Positions 11,504 through 19,911 of a DNA stretch of 43,903 bases are shown in pieces; position 1 is the stretch's first letter, and each line of letters opens with the position of its first letter. The position numbers were made by a program, and so were the translations under genes. The notes under the pieces were generated by a model. That model saw nothing but the letters and a program-made list of their open reading frames with translations. It did no database searches and was not told the origin of the DNA. This DNA comes from Rhodococcus ruber NBRC 15591. Lineage in GTDB: Bacteria; Actinomycetota; Actinomycetes; Mycobacteriales; Mycobacteriaceae. The stretch lies in assembly GCF_001894945.1 (NCBI RefSeq), contig NZ_BCXE01000039.1, forward strand, positions 1 through 43,903, given 5' to 3'.

Positions 11504-13433
11504 CCTCGACGAGGATCTCGACACCCCGGCCCGCCGGGCCCGGCCGGCCCGTCGGGACGGCATGCGGCCGTGGGTGCCGACCGCGGTGTTCTCCGGTGGA
11601 GTCGCGCTGGCGGCCCTGCTGATGTTCTGGGGCGCGTGGGAGCGCCGCTGGATCGCCGACGACGGCCTCATCGTGCTGCGCACCGTGCGCAATCTGCTGG
11701 CCGGCAACGGCCCGGTGTTCAACGCCGGCGACCGCGTCGAGGCGAACACGTCCACCCTGTGGACGTATCTCGTGTACGCGATGGGCTGGCTCACCGGGGT
11801 GCGACTCGAGTACGTGGTCCTGGCCACGGCGCTCGTGCTGTCGACCGCGGCGGTGGCGCTGGCGATGCTCGGCACGGGCCGGCTGTACCGGTGGCGGCTG
11901 CGGGGCGGCGGCGCCACCTTCCTGCTGGTTCCCGCCGGCATGTTCGTCTACATCGCGGTGCCCCCGGCGCGGGACTTCGCCACCTCCGGCCTCGAGAGCG
12001 GGCTGGTGATCTGCTGGATCGCCCTGTTGTGGCTGCTGCTCGTGCGGTGGGCGACGGCGCCGGGGACCCCGTCGGCGCCGTCGGTGCTGGCGACGGCGTT
12101 CGTGGCCGGCCTCGGCCCGCTCGTGCGTCCCGAACTGGCACTTCTCGCGCTTCCGGCCCTGCTCATGCTCTTCCTCGCCGCGGGCCTCACGTGGCGGGTG
12201 CGGATCGCGATGGTGGCGGTGGCCGGTGCCGTGCCGGTGGCCTATCAGATCTGGCGGATGGGCTACTACGGGCTGCCCTACCCGAACACGGCGGTGGCCA
12301 AGGATGCGGGCGGCGCGAAGTGGGCGCAGGGCTTCGAGTATCTCGGGAACCTGGTGAGCCCGTACCTGTTGTGGCTGCCGTTGCTGTTGCTGCTGCTCGG
12401 TGCCGCGCTCGCGTGGCGCGACCGGACACCGCTCGCACCGGGTGCATCGAAACGTGAAATCCGTCACACGGAAGCCTCGTTCGCGGTCCGCGCGCAGCGG
12501 GCGTTGCGCACTCCGTCCGCCGTGGTCGTCTTCATGCTCGGCGCCGGGGTGTTGCTCACGCTCTACGCCCTTCGTGTCGGCGGTGATTTCATGCACGGCC
12601 GGGTGCTGCTGCCGCCGCTGTTCTGTCTGCTCGTTCCCGTCGCCGTGATTCCGTTGCGTGTTCCCACCGAGATCGGCCGCACTCGCACGACGGCCGTCGC
12701 GGGTGCGGCAGGCGTGTTGTGGCTCGGTGTGGTGGTGTGGTCGGCGATCGCGGCGAACACCACCGGAATGCCCGAGGGGGCGGTGGTGGGCCGTTCCGGG
12801 ATCGTCGACGAGCGGGCGTTCTACGCCCTCAACACCGGCCACCTGCATCCCGTCCGGGCCGAGGACTACCTCGACTATCCGCGCATGCGGGCGATGGTCG
12901 AGGCGATCTCGAACACCCCCGACGGCGGACTGCTGCTGCCGACACCGTCGTTCGACGCCTGGGATGTCGTCCCGCCGCCGGGGCCGGTCCCGCCGGGTGG
13001 TGCCGGCCACACCGTCTACTTCCTCAACCTCGGGATGACCAGCATGAACGTCGGGCTCGACGTGCAGGTGCTCGACCAGATGGGACTGGCATACCCGTTG
13101 GCGGCGCACACCGAGCGGCTCGAGGACGGGCGCATCGGGCACGACAAGCTGCTCTACTCCGACTGGGTCGTCGCCGACACGGGGATGGTGGATGTGCACC
13201 CGTGGCTGCCTGCCTACCTGGACGAGGACTGGGTGGCGCAGGCGCAGGTGGCGCTGACGTGCCCGCAGACGCAGGAACTGCTCGCGTCCTCCCGCGCGGA
13301 ATTGACGTGGCCGCTGTTCAAGCGCAATCTTCGCAATTCGTTCGAATATGCGGATTACCGATTCGAGCGGGTGCCGAAATACGAGATCCAGCGGTGCGAC
13401 CTCGAGCTTCCGCCCCCACGTGACGGGGGCTGA
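11484..13433 (+). CDS. aftB: Terminal beta-(1->2)-arabinofuranosyltransferase AftB
   Basis: A 649-residue GT-C membrane glycosyltransferase using decaprenylphosphoryl arabinose to cap arabinan with beta-1,2 arabinofuranose. The N-terminal periplasmic loop has RWIADDGLIVLRTVRNLLAG, with the catalytic Asp pair D59-D60. About ten membrane helices follow, and then a soluble C-terminal domain from about residue 430. Length fits Rv3805c (627). The GTG at 11484 lies inside ubiA; an ATG at 11562 (MRPWVPTAV) just before the first helix is an alternative start. A short lower-GC stretch around 12440-12490 encodes a cytoplasmic loop. This gene ends the overlapping series that began with glf. Confidence 0.93.
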   Translation: MLSTSSDLDEDLDTPARRARPARRDGMRPWVPTAVFSGGVALAALLMFWGAWERRWIADDGLIVLRTVRNLLAGNGPVFNAGDRVEANTSTLWTYLVYAMGWLTGVRLEYVVLATALVLSTAAVALAMLGTGRLYRWRLRGGGATFLLVPAGMFVYIAVPPARDFATSGLESGLVICWIALLWLLLVRWATAPGTPSAPSVLATAFVAGLGPLVRPELALLALPALLMLFLAAGLTWRVRIAMVAVAGAVPVAYQIWRMGYYGLPYPNTAVAKDAGGAKWAQGFEYLGNLVSPYLLWLPLLLLLLGAALAWRDRTPLAPGASKREIRHTEASFAVRAQRALRTPSAVVVFMLGAGVLLTLYALRVGGDFMHGRVLLPPLFCLLVPVAVIPLRVPTEIGRTRTTAVAGAAGVLWLGVVVWSAIAANTTGMPEGAVVGRSGIVDERAFYALNTGHLHPVRAEDYLDYPRMRAMVEAISNTPDGGLLLPTPSFDAWDVVPPPGPVPPGGAGHTVYFLNLGMTSMNVGLDVQVLDQMGLAYPLAAHTERLEDGRIGHDKLLYSDWVVADTGMVDVHPWLPAYLDEDWVAQAQVALTCPQTQELLASSRAELTWPLFKRNLRNSFEYADYRFERVPKYEIQRCDLELPPPRDGG

Positions 13434-13741
13434 ACGCAGGCGTCCGGCCAGCGAATTACATCGGTGTCGTTTTCCTTCCGGGCGGCCCCGTGCGACCCGC
13501 CGGGCATATCTCGGTATGATCACAGCCGATAACGGACGAGTAACGCATCGGCAGTGTGGGCCGATATCGAAGCCGACACACGGTTCGTTGACCTGGGTTA
13601 CCGGGGGTTTGTCAGAGCCCACGGTGTCCTTTACAGTCTTGACCGCAGTGTGACTTGTGACGGCCCGCTCGGTCGTCGCCGCCGGTATCCGACGGGGGAC
13701 GCGCACGCGGACGCCGCAGATGGAGAAAGAGAGCATTGTTC
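13434..13741 (+). promoter_or_regulatory. Intergenic region with promoter of the first mycolyltransferase
   Basis: A 308-nt gap between aftB and the first mycolyltransferase. The best promoter is TTGTCA (13609-13614), 17 bp, then TACAGT (13632-13637), giving a leader of about 100 nt. A second -10-like TATGAT (13515-13520) lies farther upstream without a good -35. A GGAG site at 13722 precedes the ATG. No small coding region or clear hairpin terminator was seen here. Confidence 0.6.
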
Positions 13742-14752
13742 ATGCGTTTTGTCCCGAGGTTGTCGCAGCGCCTCCGCAGGCGCGTGCTCGGCGTGGGCGC
13801 CGCAGCCCTCGTTCTGCCGGTTGCCGCCGGCGTCGCCGGAAGCACCGCCGCGCTCGCCGCTCCCGCAGCCGCCGCCCCGATCTCGCACCGGGCACCGGCC
13901 GGTGGGTTCGAGGAAGTCTTCGTCGACTCCGACATGGGCCCGATCAAGGTGCAGATCCAGTGGGCCGCCCGCGGCGGTGACGCGGCGCTGTACCTGCTCG
14001 ACGGCCTGCGCGCCCGGGACGACGCGAACGCGTGGAGCTTCGAGACCAACGCGCGCGACCAGTTCGCCAACGACAACGTCACCCTGGTGATGCCGGTCGG
14101 CGGCCAGTCGAGCTTCTACACCGACTGGTACGCGCCCAGCAACCTCAACGGCCAGGACGTCACCTACAAGTGGGAGACGTTCCTGACCCAGAACCTGCCG
14201 GACTACCTCGCCACCCGCGGCGTCTCCCGCAGCAACAACGGCATCCTGGGCCTGTCGATGGGCGGCAGCGCCGCGCTGACCCTGGCCGCCTACCACCGCG
14301 ACCAGTTCAAGTTCGCGTCGTCGCTCTCCGGCTACCTGAACCTGTCGGCCCCCGGCATGCGCGAGGCCATCCGCGTCGCGATGCTCGACGCCGGCCGCTT
14401 CAACGTCGACTCCATGTGGGGCCCGCCGTGGAGCCCGGCCTGGCTGCGCAACGACCCGTTCGTGTTCGCGCCGAAGCTCGCCGGCCTGTCGATGTACATC
14501 TCGGCGGCCAGCGGCCTGCCCGGTCAGCACGACAACCCGCAGGGCCTGGTGGGTGTCTACAACACCGCCAACGCCATGGGCCTCGAGGCGCTCGCCCTCG
14601 CCCAGACCCGTGCCTTCCAGATCAAGCTGGCCACCCTCGGCGTCCAGGCCCGCTTCGACTTCCCGGCGCGCGGCACGCACTCCTGGAAGTACTGGGAAGA
14701 GGAGCTGTGGAAGGCTCGCCCCCAGATCCTCGAGGCTCTGAACGCCTACTGA
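13742..14752 (+). CDS. fbpA: Mycolyltransferase (antigen 85/Fbp family)
   Basis: A 336-residue secreted esterase-fold enzyme that moves mycolate between trehalose monomycolate molecules and onto arabinogalactan. A signal peptide is clear: Arg-rich start, hydrophobic core, and a cleavage region near AAPAAAA (about residue 45). The alpha/beta-hydrolase domain shows LYLLDGLRARDD, VGGQSSFYTDWY (substrate loop), the nucleophile in GLSMGGS (S172) and the catalytic His in GTHSWKYW (H313). The length matches Ag85 proteins. The ATG at 13742 is preferred over a TTG at 13736 because of the GGAG-rich leader. It has its own promoter and a strong terminator. It occupies the position of fbpA (Rv3804c), but the exact paralogue letter is positional. 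Confidence 0.93.
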   Translation: MRFVPRLSQRLRRRVLGVGAAALVLPVAAGVAGSTAALAAPAAAAPISHRAPAGGFEEVFVDSDMGPIKVQIQWAARGGDAALYLLDGLRARDDANAWSFETNARDQFANDNVTLVMPVGGQSSFYTDWYAPSNLNGQDVTYKWETFLTQNLPDYLATRGVSRSNNGILGLSMGGSAALTLAAYHRDQFKFASSLSGYLNLSAPGMREAIRVAMLDAGRFNVDSMWGPPWSPAWLRNDPFVFAPKLAGLSMYISAASGLPGQHDNPQGLVGVYNTANAMGLEALALAQTRAFQIKLATLGVQARFDFPARGTHSWKYWEEELWKARPQILEALNAY

Positions 14753-14785
14753 TCGCGCCGCACCACCCGGCGCACACTGACGGTC

Positions 14786-14830
14786 CGCATGCCGCCCCAC
14801 GATCCCGAGAGGGTCGAGGGGCGGCATGCG
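14786..14830 (+). terminator. Hairpin terminator after the first mycolyltransferase
   Basis: Perfect 13-bp inverted repeat, CGCATGCCGCCCC (14786-14798) and its complement at 14818-14830, with a 19-nt loop that can form a short inner stem. It begins 34 nt after the stop codon. The GC-rich stem is a good intrinsic terminator; only a short T run follows. Confidence 0.75.
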
Positions 14831-14836
14831 CCGTTT

Positions 14837-14896
14837 CCCGGATAGTTGACGAAAACCCCGGACAGTTGACAAAAACCCCGGATAGTTGACAAAAAC
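14837..14896. repeat. Three tandem 20-bp repeats upstream of the LGFP mycolyltransferase
   Basis: Three head-to-tail copies with the consensus CCCCGGAYAGTTGACRAAAA and an exact 20-bp period; the GAYAGTTGAC cores begin at 14841, 14861 and 14881. Differences are a T/C in one copy and a G/A in another. The period is close to two DNA turns, so copies lie on one face of the helix. No -10 box lies 17 bp after any TTGAC, so these look like protein-binding sites rather than stacked promoters. Confidence 0.75.
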
Positions 14897-15009
14897 CACA
14901 GCCGTCACAGCGCGGCACCCCCACCCGGCGCCCGTTCACGTGTAGAAACAGTCTTCGAGACGCGGGGCCCGGTCGCCCGCCGACGCCCCAGCAACGCAGA
15001 AAGTGAGCG

Positions 15010-16911
15010 ATGCCGATGCGAACTGTGCTTGGCGGAGGTCGAACCGTGCGCGCCCGGCCTCCGGTGCCGCCCACGCGACGGGGCCGGCGGATCCTCGGGG
15101 TGGTCGCCGCGGCCCTCGTCGCGCCCCTCGTCGCCGGAACCCTCGCCGTCGGCGCCGCGTACGCGGAGCCGGTGGATCGCAGCGAACCCACCGCCGCGCA
15201 GGCCCCGTCCGGGGTGACGGTGCAGCGGGTGGACTGGCTGACCGACCGGCGCGTGGCCCTGTGGGTGAATTCGCCGGCCATGGGCAGCCCCATCCAGGTG
15301 CAGTTGCTGCTGGCCCGGGACTGGAACATCGCACCGGATGCCCGGTTCCCCGCCGTCTACATGCTCGACGGCCTGCGCGCCCGCGACGACGAGAACGGCT
15401 GGACGATCGAGACGGACGCCGAGGCCTTCTTCGCGGACAAGAACGTCAACGTCGTCCTGCCGGTGGGCGGACAGTCCAGCTTCTATGCCGACTGGGTGGA
15501 CCAGAACAACGGGCGCAACTACCAGTGGGAGACGTTTCTCACCAAGGAACTTCCCCCGATCCTCGAGGGCAACTGGCGCACCACGAAGGACCGCGGCGTC
15601 GTCGGCCTGTCGATGGGCGGCACCGCCGCGATGTTCCTGCCCGCGCGCAACCCCGGCTTCTTCAAGTTCGCGGGGTCGCTCTCCGGCATCCTGACCACCA
15701 CCACCCTGGGCATGCCGCAGGCCATCCAGTACGCGATGCAGGATGCCGGCGGGTTCGACTCGTCGGCCATGTGGGGCACCCCCGGCGGTGAGCAGTGGGC
15801 CGCCCACGATCCGTACCTGCTTGCGGACAAGCTCGAGGGCGTGAGCCTGTACGTCTCGAGCGGCAGCGGTAGCACCGGGCCGTACGACCAGCCGTCGGGT
15901 ATCCCGGGCGTGAGCACGAACTACGCCGGCATGGGCCTCGAGATCCTGTCGCGGCTCACCTCGCAGGCGTTCGCCACCAAGCTGAACAAGGTCGGCATCC
16001 CCGCCCAGGTCGTCTACCGGCCGTCGGGCACCCATTCGTGGCCGTACTGGGAATTCGAGTTGCACCAGCTGTGGCCGCAGCTCGCCAACGCCCTCGGCGT
16101 GGAGGTCACGAAGCCGAACTGCAGTGCATCCGGTGCGATCGGCGACGCGGCCGCCCCGTGGATCGGCGACTGCCTCACCCCGGAGTACGCCGTCGCGGGC
16201 GGGCGCGTCCAGGACTTCCGCTTCGGCCGGATCTTCTCCTCCACCGAGGGCGGTGCCCGCCCGGTGGCGGGCGCCATCGGCGGGGCCTACCAGGCCGCCG
16301 GCGGGCCGGCCGGTCCGCTCGGCTACCCGACCACGGAGGAACGCGGCACCCCCGACGGCCGCGGCCGGTTCAACCACTTCCAGCACGGCTCGATCTACTG
16401 GACCCCGCAGACCGGGGCGCACGCCGTGCGCGGCGCCATCCGAGACGAGTGGGCACGCCAGGGCTGGGAGGGCGGTCCGCTCGGCTACCCGGTGGCCGAC
16501 GAGGTGGCCACCCCGAACAAGCCCGGCGTGGTGCAGGGCTTCGAGATCGGCGCCCTCTACTGGACCGAACCGCTCGGCGCCCACGCCGTGCAGGGGATGA
16601 TCATGGGCAAGTACGCCGAACTCGGCTACGAGAACGGCTGGCTCGGATTCCCGAAGACCAGCGAGATCCCCGTCAAGGACGGCGGCCGGTTCAACGAGTT
16701 CGAGGGCGGCAACATCTACTGGAGTCCGCTCAGCGGCGCCTGGTCCGTTCGGACCGGGCCTGTGTTCGACGCATGGAAGAGCGCCGGATACGAGAACGGT
16801 CGCCTCGGTTTCCCCGTCGGCGACGAGTTCCCCATCCCCGGCGGTGTCCAGCAGAACTTCCAGGGTGGATTCGTCACGGTGGTCGACAACGTGGCCACCG
16901 TCCGCCCCTAG
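15010..16911 (+). CDS. Mycolyltransferase with C-terminal LGFP wall-binding repeats
   Basis: A 633-residue secreted mycolyltransferase fused to LGFP repeats, the layout of C. glutamicum PS1/Cop1. After a long signal peptide (cleavage near AAYAEP, about residue 55) the catalytic domain has MLDGLRARDD, VGGQSSFYADW, the nucleophile in GLSMGGT (S201) and the His in GTHSWPYWE (H342). From about residue 385 come four LGFP units (LGYP, LGYP, LGFP, LGFP, each about 54 residues, with IYW/LYW and GAHAV motifs) and a partial fifth. LGFP modules are thought to anchor proteins in the arabinogalactan-mycolate layer. The start ATG has AAAGTGAG upstream. Three tandem repeats and a hairpin border its promoter region. 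It sits where fbpD (Rv3803c) lies in M. tuberculosis but differs in structure. Confidence 0.93.
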   Translation: MPMRTVLGGGRTVRARPPVPPTRRGRRILGVVAAALVAPLVAGTLAVGAAYAEPVDRSEPTAAQAPSGVTVQRVDWLTDRRVALWVNSPAMGSPIQVQLLLARDWNIAPDARFPAVYMLDGLRARDDENGWTIETDAEAFFADKNVNVVLPVGGQSSFYADWVDQNNGRNYQWETFLTKELPPILEGNWRTTKDRGVVGLSMGGTAAMFLPARNPGFFKFAGSLSGILTTTTLGMPQAIQYAMQDAGGFDSSAMWGTPGGEQWAAHDPYLLADKLEGVSLYVSSGSGSTGPYDQPSGIPGVSTNYAGMGLEILSRLTSQAFATKLNKVGIPAQVVYRPSGTHSWPYWEFELHQLWPQLANALGVEVTKPNCSASGAIGDAAAPWIGDCLTPEYAVAGGRVQDFRFGRIFSSTEGGARPVAGAIGGAYQAAGGPAGPLGYPTTEERGTPDGRGRFNHFQHGSIYWTPQTGAHAVRGAIRDEWARQGWEGGPLGYPVADEVATPNKPGVVQGFEIGALYWTEPLGAHAVQGMIMGKYAELGYENGWLGFPKTSEIPVKDGGRFNEFEGGNIYWSPLSGAWSVRTGPVFDAWKSAGYENGRLGFPVGDEFPIPGGVQQNFQGGFVTVVDNVATVRP

Positions 16912-16962
16912 GATCGTCACCCGCGGTTCCGGTGCCGCCGCGGCGGCCCGCAACCGCCGGAT

Positions 16963-17002
16963 CGGGCGGTGACCGCGACGCACGGGTCGCGGTCACCGCC
17001 CG
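16963..17002 (+). terminator. Hairpin terminator after the LGFP mycolyltransferase
   Basis: Perfect 17-bp inverted repeat (16963-16979 and 16986-17002, beginning CGGGCGGTGACC) with a 6-nt loop. It follows the stop by about 50 nt and lies just before the next promoter. There is no T run, but stem strength makes termination likely. Confidence 0.75.
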
Positions 17003-17013
17003 GTTCGCATCTG

Positions 17014-17019
17014 TAGCCT
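17014..17019 (+). promoter_or_regulatory. Likely -10 box of the DUF732 lipoprotein gene
   Basis: TAGCCT at 17014-17019 would give a transcript start near 17027 and a leader of about 37 nt before the ATG at 17064. The -35 is not clear, since that position is taken by the preceding hairpin. Confidence 0.35.
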
Positions 17020-17063
17020 GGGCACTGCCCATTTCCGACGATTGGATGCGAGGACACCACCAC

Positions 17064-17615
17064 ATGCCTGCACGGACCCGTTCGAGCCTGACCCGCGTCC
17101 TGGGCGCCGGCGCCGCGGCGCTCGCCGCCACCGCCCTCCTGGGCGCCTGTGGAAGCGACGATTCCACGGCGACGAACACCCCGTCGACGTCCGTGTCGGC
17201 GACCACCTCGACCTCCGCCGCCGAGACCACCGCCGCCAAGGCGACCACGACCGCGCCCGAGGACACGCCCACCACGAGTCCGGGCGAGGCCGCCACCGCG
17301 CCGCCGGCGCAGCCGGAGACCGAACCCGGATTCCCCGGCCCGGCCGAGGTGCCGGTGGACGACCGCGGCCAGGCGTTCCTGGACGGGTTGCGGGAGCAGG
17401 GCGTGGAGCCCGCCGCCGACGGCAGCATCGCCATCAACACGGCCAACTACATCTGCGCGGCGACCGCACAGGGCAGCTCGCCCGAGGAGATCAAGACGAT
17501 CGTCACCGCGGCGGTGGGCAGCGAGGCCGCGGCCGCCGGCAAGGAGATCTCCGACGCCGACGCCGCGACGACCGCCGACGTCTACATCACCGTCGCCCGC
17601 GACACCTTCTGCTAG
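17064..17615 (+). CDS. DUF732-domain lipoprotein
   Basis: A 183-residue predicted lipoprotein. The signal peptide ends in the lipobox LLGAC, with C29 as the lipidated residue. A Thr/Ser/Pro/Ala-rich spacer follows (about residues 32-95), as expected for a wall-spanning tether. The C-terminal part (about 98-183) has the DUF732 pattern FLDGLREQGVEP, with a conserved Cys in NYICAATAQ and a terminal Cys in DTFC that could pair as a disulphide. The function of DUF732 is unknown. Only 11 nt separate it from the cutinase-like lipase, so they are probably one transcript and may act in the same envelope step. It has no counterpart at this spot in M. tuberculosis. Confidence 0.8.
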   Translation: MPARTRSSLTRVLGAGAAALAATALLGACGSDDSTATNTPSTSVSATTSTSAAETTAAKATTTAPEDTPTTSPGEAATAPPAQPETEPGFPGPAEVPVDDRGQAFLDGLREQGVEPAADGSIAINTANYICAATAQGSSPEEIKTIVTAAVGSEAAAAGKEISDADAATTADVYITVARDTFC

Positions 17616-17626
17616 GAGCGACCACC

Positions 17627-18589
17627 ATGACGGCCCGAGCGAAGCAACGACGCCGGAGGCGGGGAATCCTCGTACTCGGGATCCTGGTCGTCCTGGCGGC
17701 CGTGCTGGCGCTCTGGTACATCCTCGCGGGCCGGCTCCCGGTGCCTGGGCCGCCGGGGCCTCTCGGACCCGAGAAGCCGGAGGCGCAGCCCGCCTCGTGC
17801 CCGGACGTCCAGGTGGTGGCGGTGCCGGGCACGTGGGAGTCGGCCGCCTGGGACGACCCGTACAACCCGACGTTCAATCCGCTGTCGCTGATGCTGAACG
17901 TCACGCGTCCGCTGCAGGAGCGCTTCGACGCCCAGCGTGCCGACGTGTACACCGTTCCGTACGTGGCCCAGTTCTCGAATCCGGTGGCGCTCCCGCCGGA
18001 CGGCCAGCAGTCGTACAACAACAGCCGGACGGCCGGCACCGCAGCGACCGAGGACATCCTCGAGCGACGGTTCGCCGAGTGCCCGCTGACCAACTACGTG
18101 CTGACCGGCTTCTCGCAGGGCGCGGTCATCGCGGGCGACGTTGCGTCGCGCATCGGTGCCGGTGACGGGCCCGTTCCGGCGGATCGCGTGCTCGGAGTGG
18201 CCCTCATCGCCGACGGCCGTCGCGACCCGGGGACGGTCGAGACGATCGGACCGCCCGTCGCGGGCGTCGGCGCCGAGCTGTCGCTGAACGGGTTGCGGTT
18301 ACCGGGGATCACCATGACCGGCGCGCGACCGGGTGGGTTCGGCGAGCTCGAGGACAAGGTGGTGGACATCTGTGCACCGACGGACGGGATCTGCGACGCC
18401 CCGCCGAATGCGCTGAATCCCGGCAACTGGCTCGCCAGCGCGCCGCGGTTGCTCGAGTACATGAACAACCCCGTGCACGCGTTGTACAACACCTTCGTCG
18501 TGGACGATTCGGGTACGACGGCGACGCAGTGGGTGGCGAACTGGGCGATCGAGAAGATCGAGGAGGCGCCGACCCCTCGCGAGGAGTGA
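17627..18589 (+). CDS. Cutinase-family envelope lipase/thioesterase (Rv3802c-type)
   Basis: A 320-residue cutinase-fold hydrolase with one N-terminal membrane anchor (about residues 13-35). A Pro-rich linker leads into the catalytic domain. The nucleophile is in LTGFSQGAVIAG (S163), the Asp is in VDICAPTDGICD, and the His is in MNNPVHALYN (H284). Cysteines flanking the domain suit disulphides in an exported protein. Rv3802c, in the matching position before fadD32, is an essential phospholipase/thioesterase that tunes mycolate content. The ATG at 17627 follows TAGGAGCG. The short spacing after the DUF732 lipoprotein implies cotranscription. Confidence 0.9.
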   Translation: MTARAKQRRRRRGILVLGILVVLAAVLALWYILAGRLPVPGPPGPLGPEKPEAQPASCPDVQVVAVPGTWESAAWDDPYNPTFNPLSLMLNVTRPLQERFDAQRADVYTVPYVAQFSNPVALPPDGQQSYNNSRTAGTAATEDILERRFAECPLTNYVLTGFSQGAVIAGDVASRIGAGDGPVPADRVLGVALIADGRRDPGTVETIGPPVAGVGAELSLNGLRLPGITMTGARPGGFGELEDKVVDICAPTDGICDAPPNALNPGNWLASAPRLLEYMNNPVHALYNTFVVDDSGTTATQWVANWAIEKIEEAPTPREE

Positions 18590-18603
18590 ACTCTCCTCGT
18601 TGT

Positions 18604-18666
18604 TACCGGTCGGTAGTGTCGGGGATCACCACCCGATACACTCACTGGTCGGTCGGCGCTTAGACT
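18604..18666 (+). promoter_or_regulatory. Promoter and TetR-like operator candidate before the LLM oxidoreductase gene
   Basis: TACCG-gt-CGGTA (18604-18615) is a small palindrome of the type bound by TetR-family repressors. A related GGTCGGT recurs near 18648-18654. Two -10 candidates lie downstream, TACACT (18637-18642) and TAGACT (18661-18666). No cognate regulator is encoded nearby. Confidence 0.35.
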
Positions 18667-18740
18667 CGACCTTCGGTCATGACCCGGGAAATCCTTCCGG
18701 GCCCGTGACGCGCGACCACCGCCACACGAGAAGAGGTTCG

Positions 18741-19742
18741 ATGAGCGCCACCGACGGCTCGGCTGTCACGCAACCGCGGAAGTTTCGTTTCGCCGCGGGT
18801 GGCGAGGGCAACGCCGAGGAGGGCGGTGCCCGGCGCTTCGTCGAGCTGGCGCGCAAGGCGGAGGAGCTCGGCTACGACAGCTTCATGATCCCGGACCACC
18901 TGGGCAACCAGGTCGGGCCCATGGCCGCCCTCGGTGCGCTCGCCGTCGCCACCGACAAGATCCGCCTCGGCACCGCCGTCCTCGCGAACGGCTTCCGGCA
19001 TCCCGCGATCCTGGCCAAGGACGCCGCGACCGTCGACGTCCTTTCGGGTGGCCGGCTCGAGCTCGGGATCGGCGCAGGGTGGATGAAGGAGGAGTTCGAC
19101 AAGGCGGGCATCGCCTACGAACGTCCCGGCGTCCGGATCGAGAAGCTCGAGGAGAGCCTGCAGATTCTGGACGTGCTCCTGCGGGGCCGGGAATGCAACT
19201 TCGAGGGCAAGCACTACCGCATCGACGGCCTCAAGGGCAGTCCGCGCCCGCGGCAGGGCCCGCGTCCGCCCATCGCGGTCGGCGGCGGGGGACCGAAGAT
19301 GCTCGCGCTGGCGGCGAAGTACGCCGACATCATCTCGGTGGCCACCCCCACGAATCGGGACGGCCGTTTGTTGCTGTCGGGGATCACGATGGGCAAGACT
19401 GTGGAGCGGGTGGACGTGATCCGTCGCGCAGCGGGGGATCGGTTCGATGACATCGAGCTGAACTGGACCATCACGATGATTCTCGTCACGGATGATCGGG
19501 AGCAGACTGCCGAGATGGCGCTGGCTGCCCTCGACCAGGGCTTCCCCCCGAACATCGAGGTGGACGTCCGGCTCACCGTGGACGAGATCCTCGAATCGCC
19601 GTATCTCGCAATCGGTTCCTACGAGGAGATCGCCGAACAGATCCGTAACGTGCGGGCGAAGACGGGGATGTCCTATGTGGGGGTCTTCCCCACCCAGATG
19701 GAGGCGTTCGCACCGGTGATTCCGCTGTTGGCGGGGGAATGA
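18741..19742 (+). CDS. LLM-class flavin (probably F420)-dependent oxidoreductase
   Basis: A 333-residue bacterial-luciferase-like TIM-barrel oxidoreductase. Family features are DSFMIPDHLGNQVGPM near the N-terminus, KIRLGTAVLANGFRHPAILAKD, and LELGIGAGWMKEEFDKAGI in the cofactor region. PPIAVGGGGPKML is typical of the actinobacterial F420 subgroup. The ATG at 18741 follows AAGAGG. Substrate is unknown. It is inserted between the Rv3802c-type lipase and fadD32, which are adjacent in M. tuberculosis, and has its own leader of about 150 nt with a TetR-like palindrome. FMN dependence cannot be excluded. Confidence 0.85.
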   Translation: MSATDGSAVTQPRKFRFAAGGEGNAEEGGARRFVELARKAEELGYDSFMIPDHLGNQVGPMAALGALAVATDKIRLGTAVLANGFRHPAILAKDAATVDVLSGGRLELGIGAGWMKEEFDKAGIAYERPGVRIEKLEESLQILDVLLRGRECNFEGKHYRIDGLKGSPRPRQGPRPPIAVGGGGPKMLALAAKYADIISVATPTNRDGRLLLSGITMGKTVERVDVIRRAAGDRFDDIELNWTITMILVTDDREQTAEMALAALDQGFPPNIEVDVRLTVDEILESPYLAIGSYEEIAEQIRNVRAKTGMSYVGVFPTQMEAFAPVIPLLAGE

Positions 19743-19911
19743 CCGATGCGGATCTGTAACATAATCGTGATTTCGGATCGATGGACAGATTCGTGAGATG
19801 CACCGCCGGATGCTGTTGAGCTGTACAGGTACGACGATCCGCTAGCGCGAGGACAAGGACGGGGCGCAACCATGTCGAGTGGTTGTGGGATCGCTTCGAC
19901 AGGGAGAAGGA
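19743..19911 (+). promoter_or_regulatory. fadD32: Leader region of fadD32
   Basis: A 169-nt gap that is AT-richer than its surroundings near 19755-19800. TAACAT (19757-19762) and TTGAGC (19816-19821) resemble promoter elements but are not correctly paired. AGGGAGAAGGA just before the ATG at 19912 is the strongest ribosome site in this part of the window and suggests high translation. No terminator hairpin was recognised. Confidence 0.4.

Noticed and set aside
12440-12490. Lower-GC patch in aftB as another inserted palindrome
   Set aside because: Only 5-bp arms (TCCGT/ACGGA) can be found, which is within chance.
11280-13736. An 818-codon antisense frame over aftB
   Set aside because: Composition is Arg/His/Gln-rich, it has no motif, and it overlaps a well-supported GT-C gene.
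14846-14891. The repeated TTGAC boxes as stacked -35 promoter elements
   Set aside because: No -10-like hexamer lies 16-19 bp after any of the three boxes.
14837-14896. Tandem 20-bp repeats as a possible CRISPR array
   Set aside because: There are no unique spacers between the units, which are contiguous direct repeats, and no cas genes are present.
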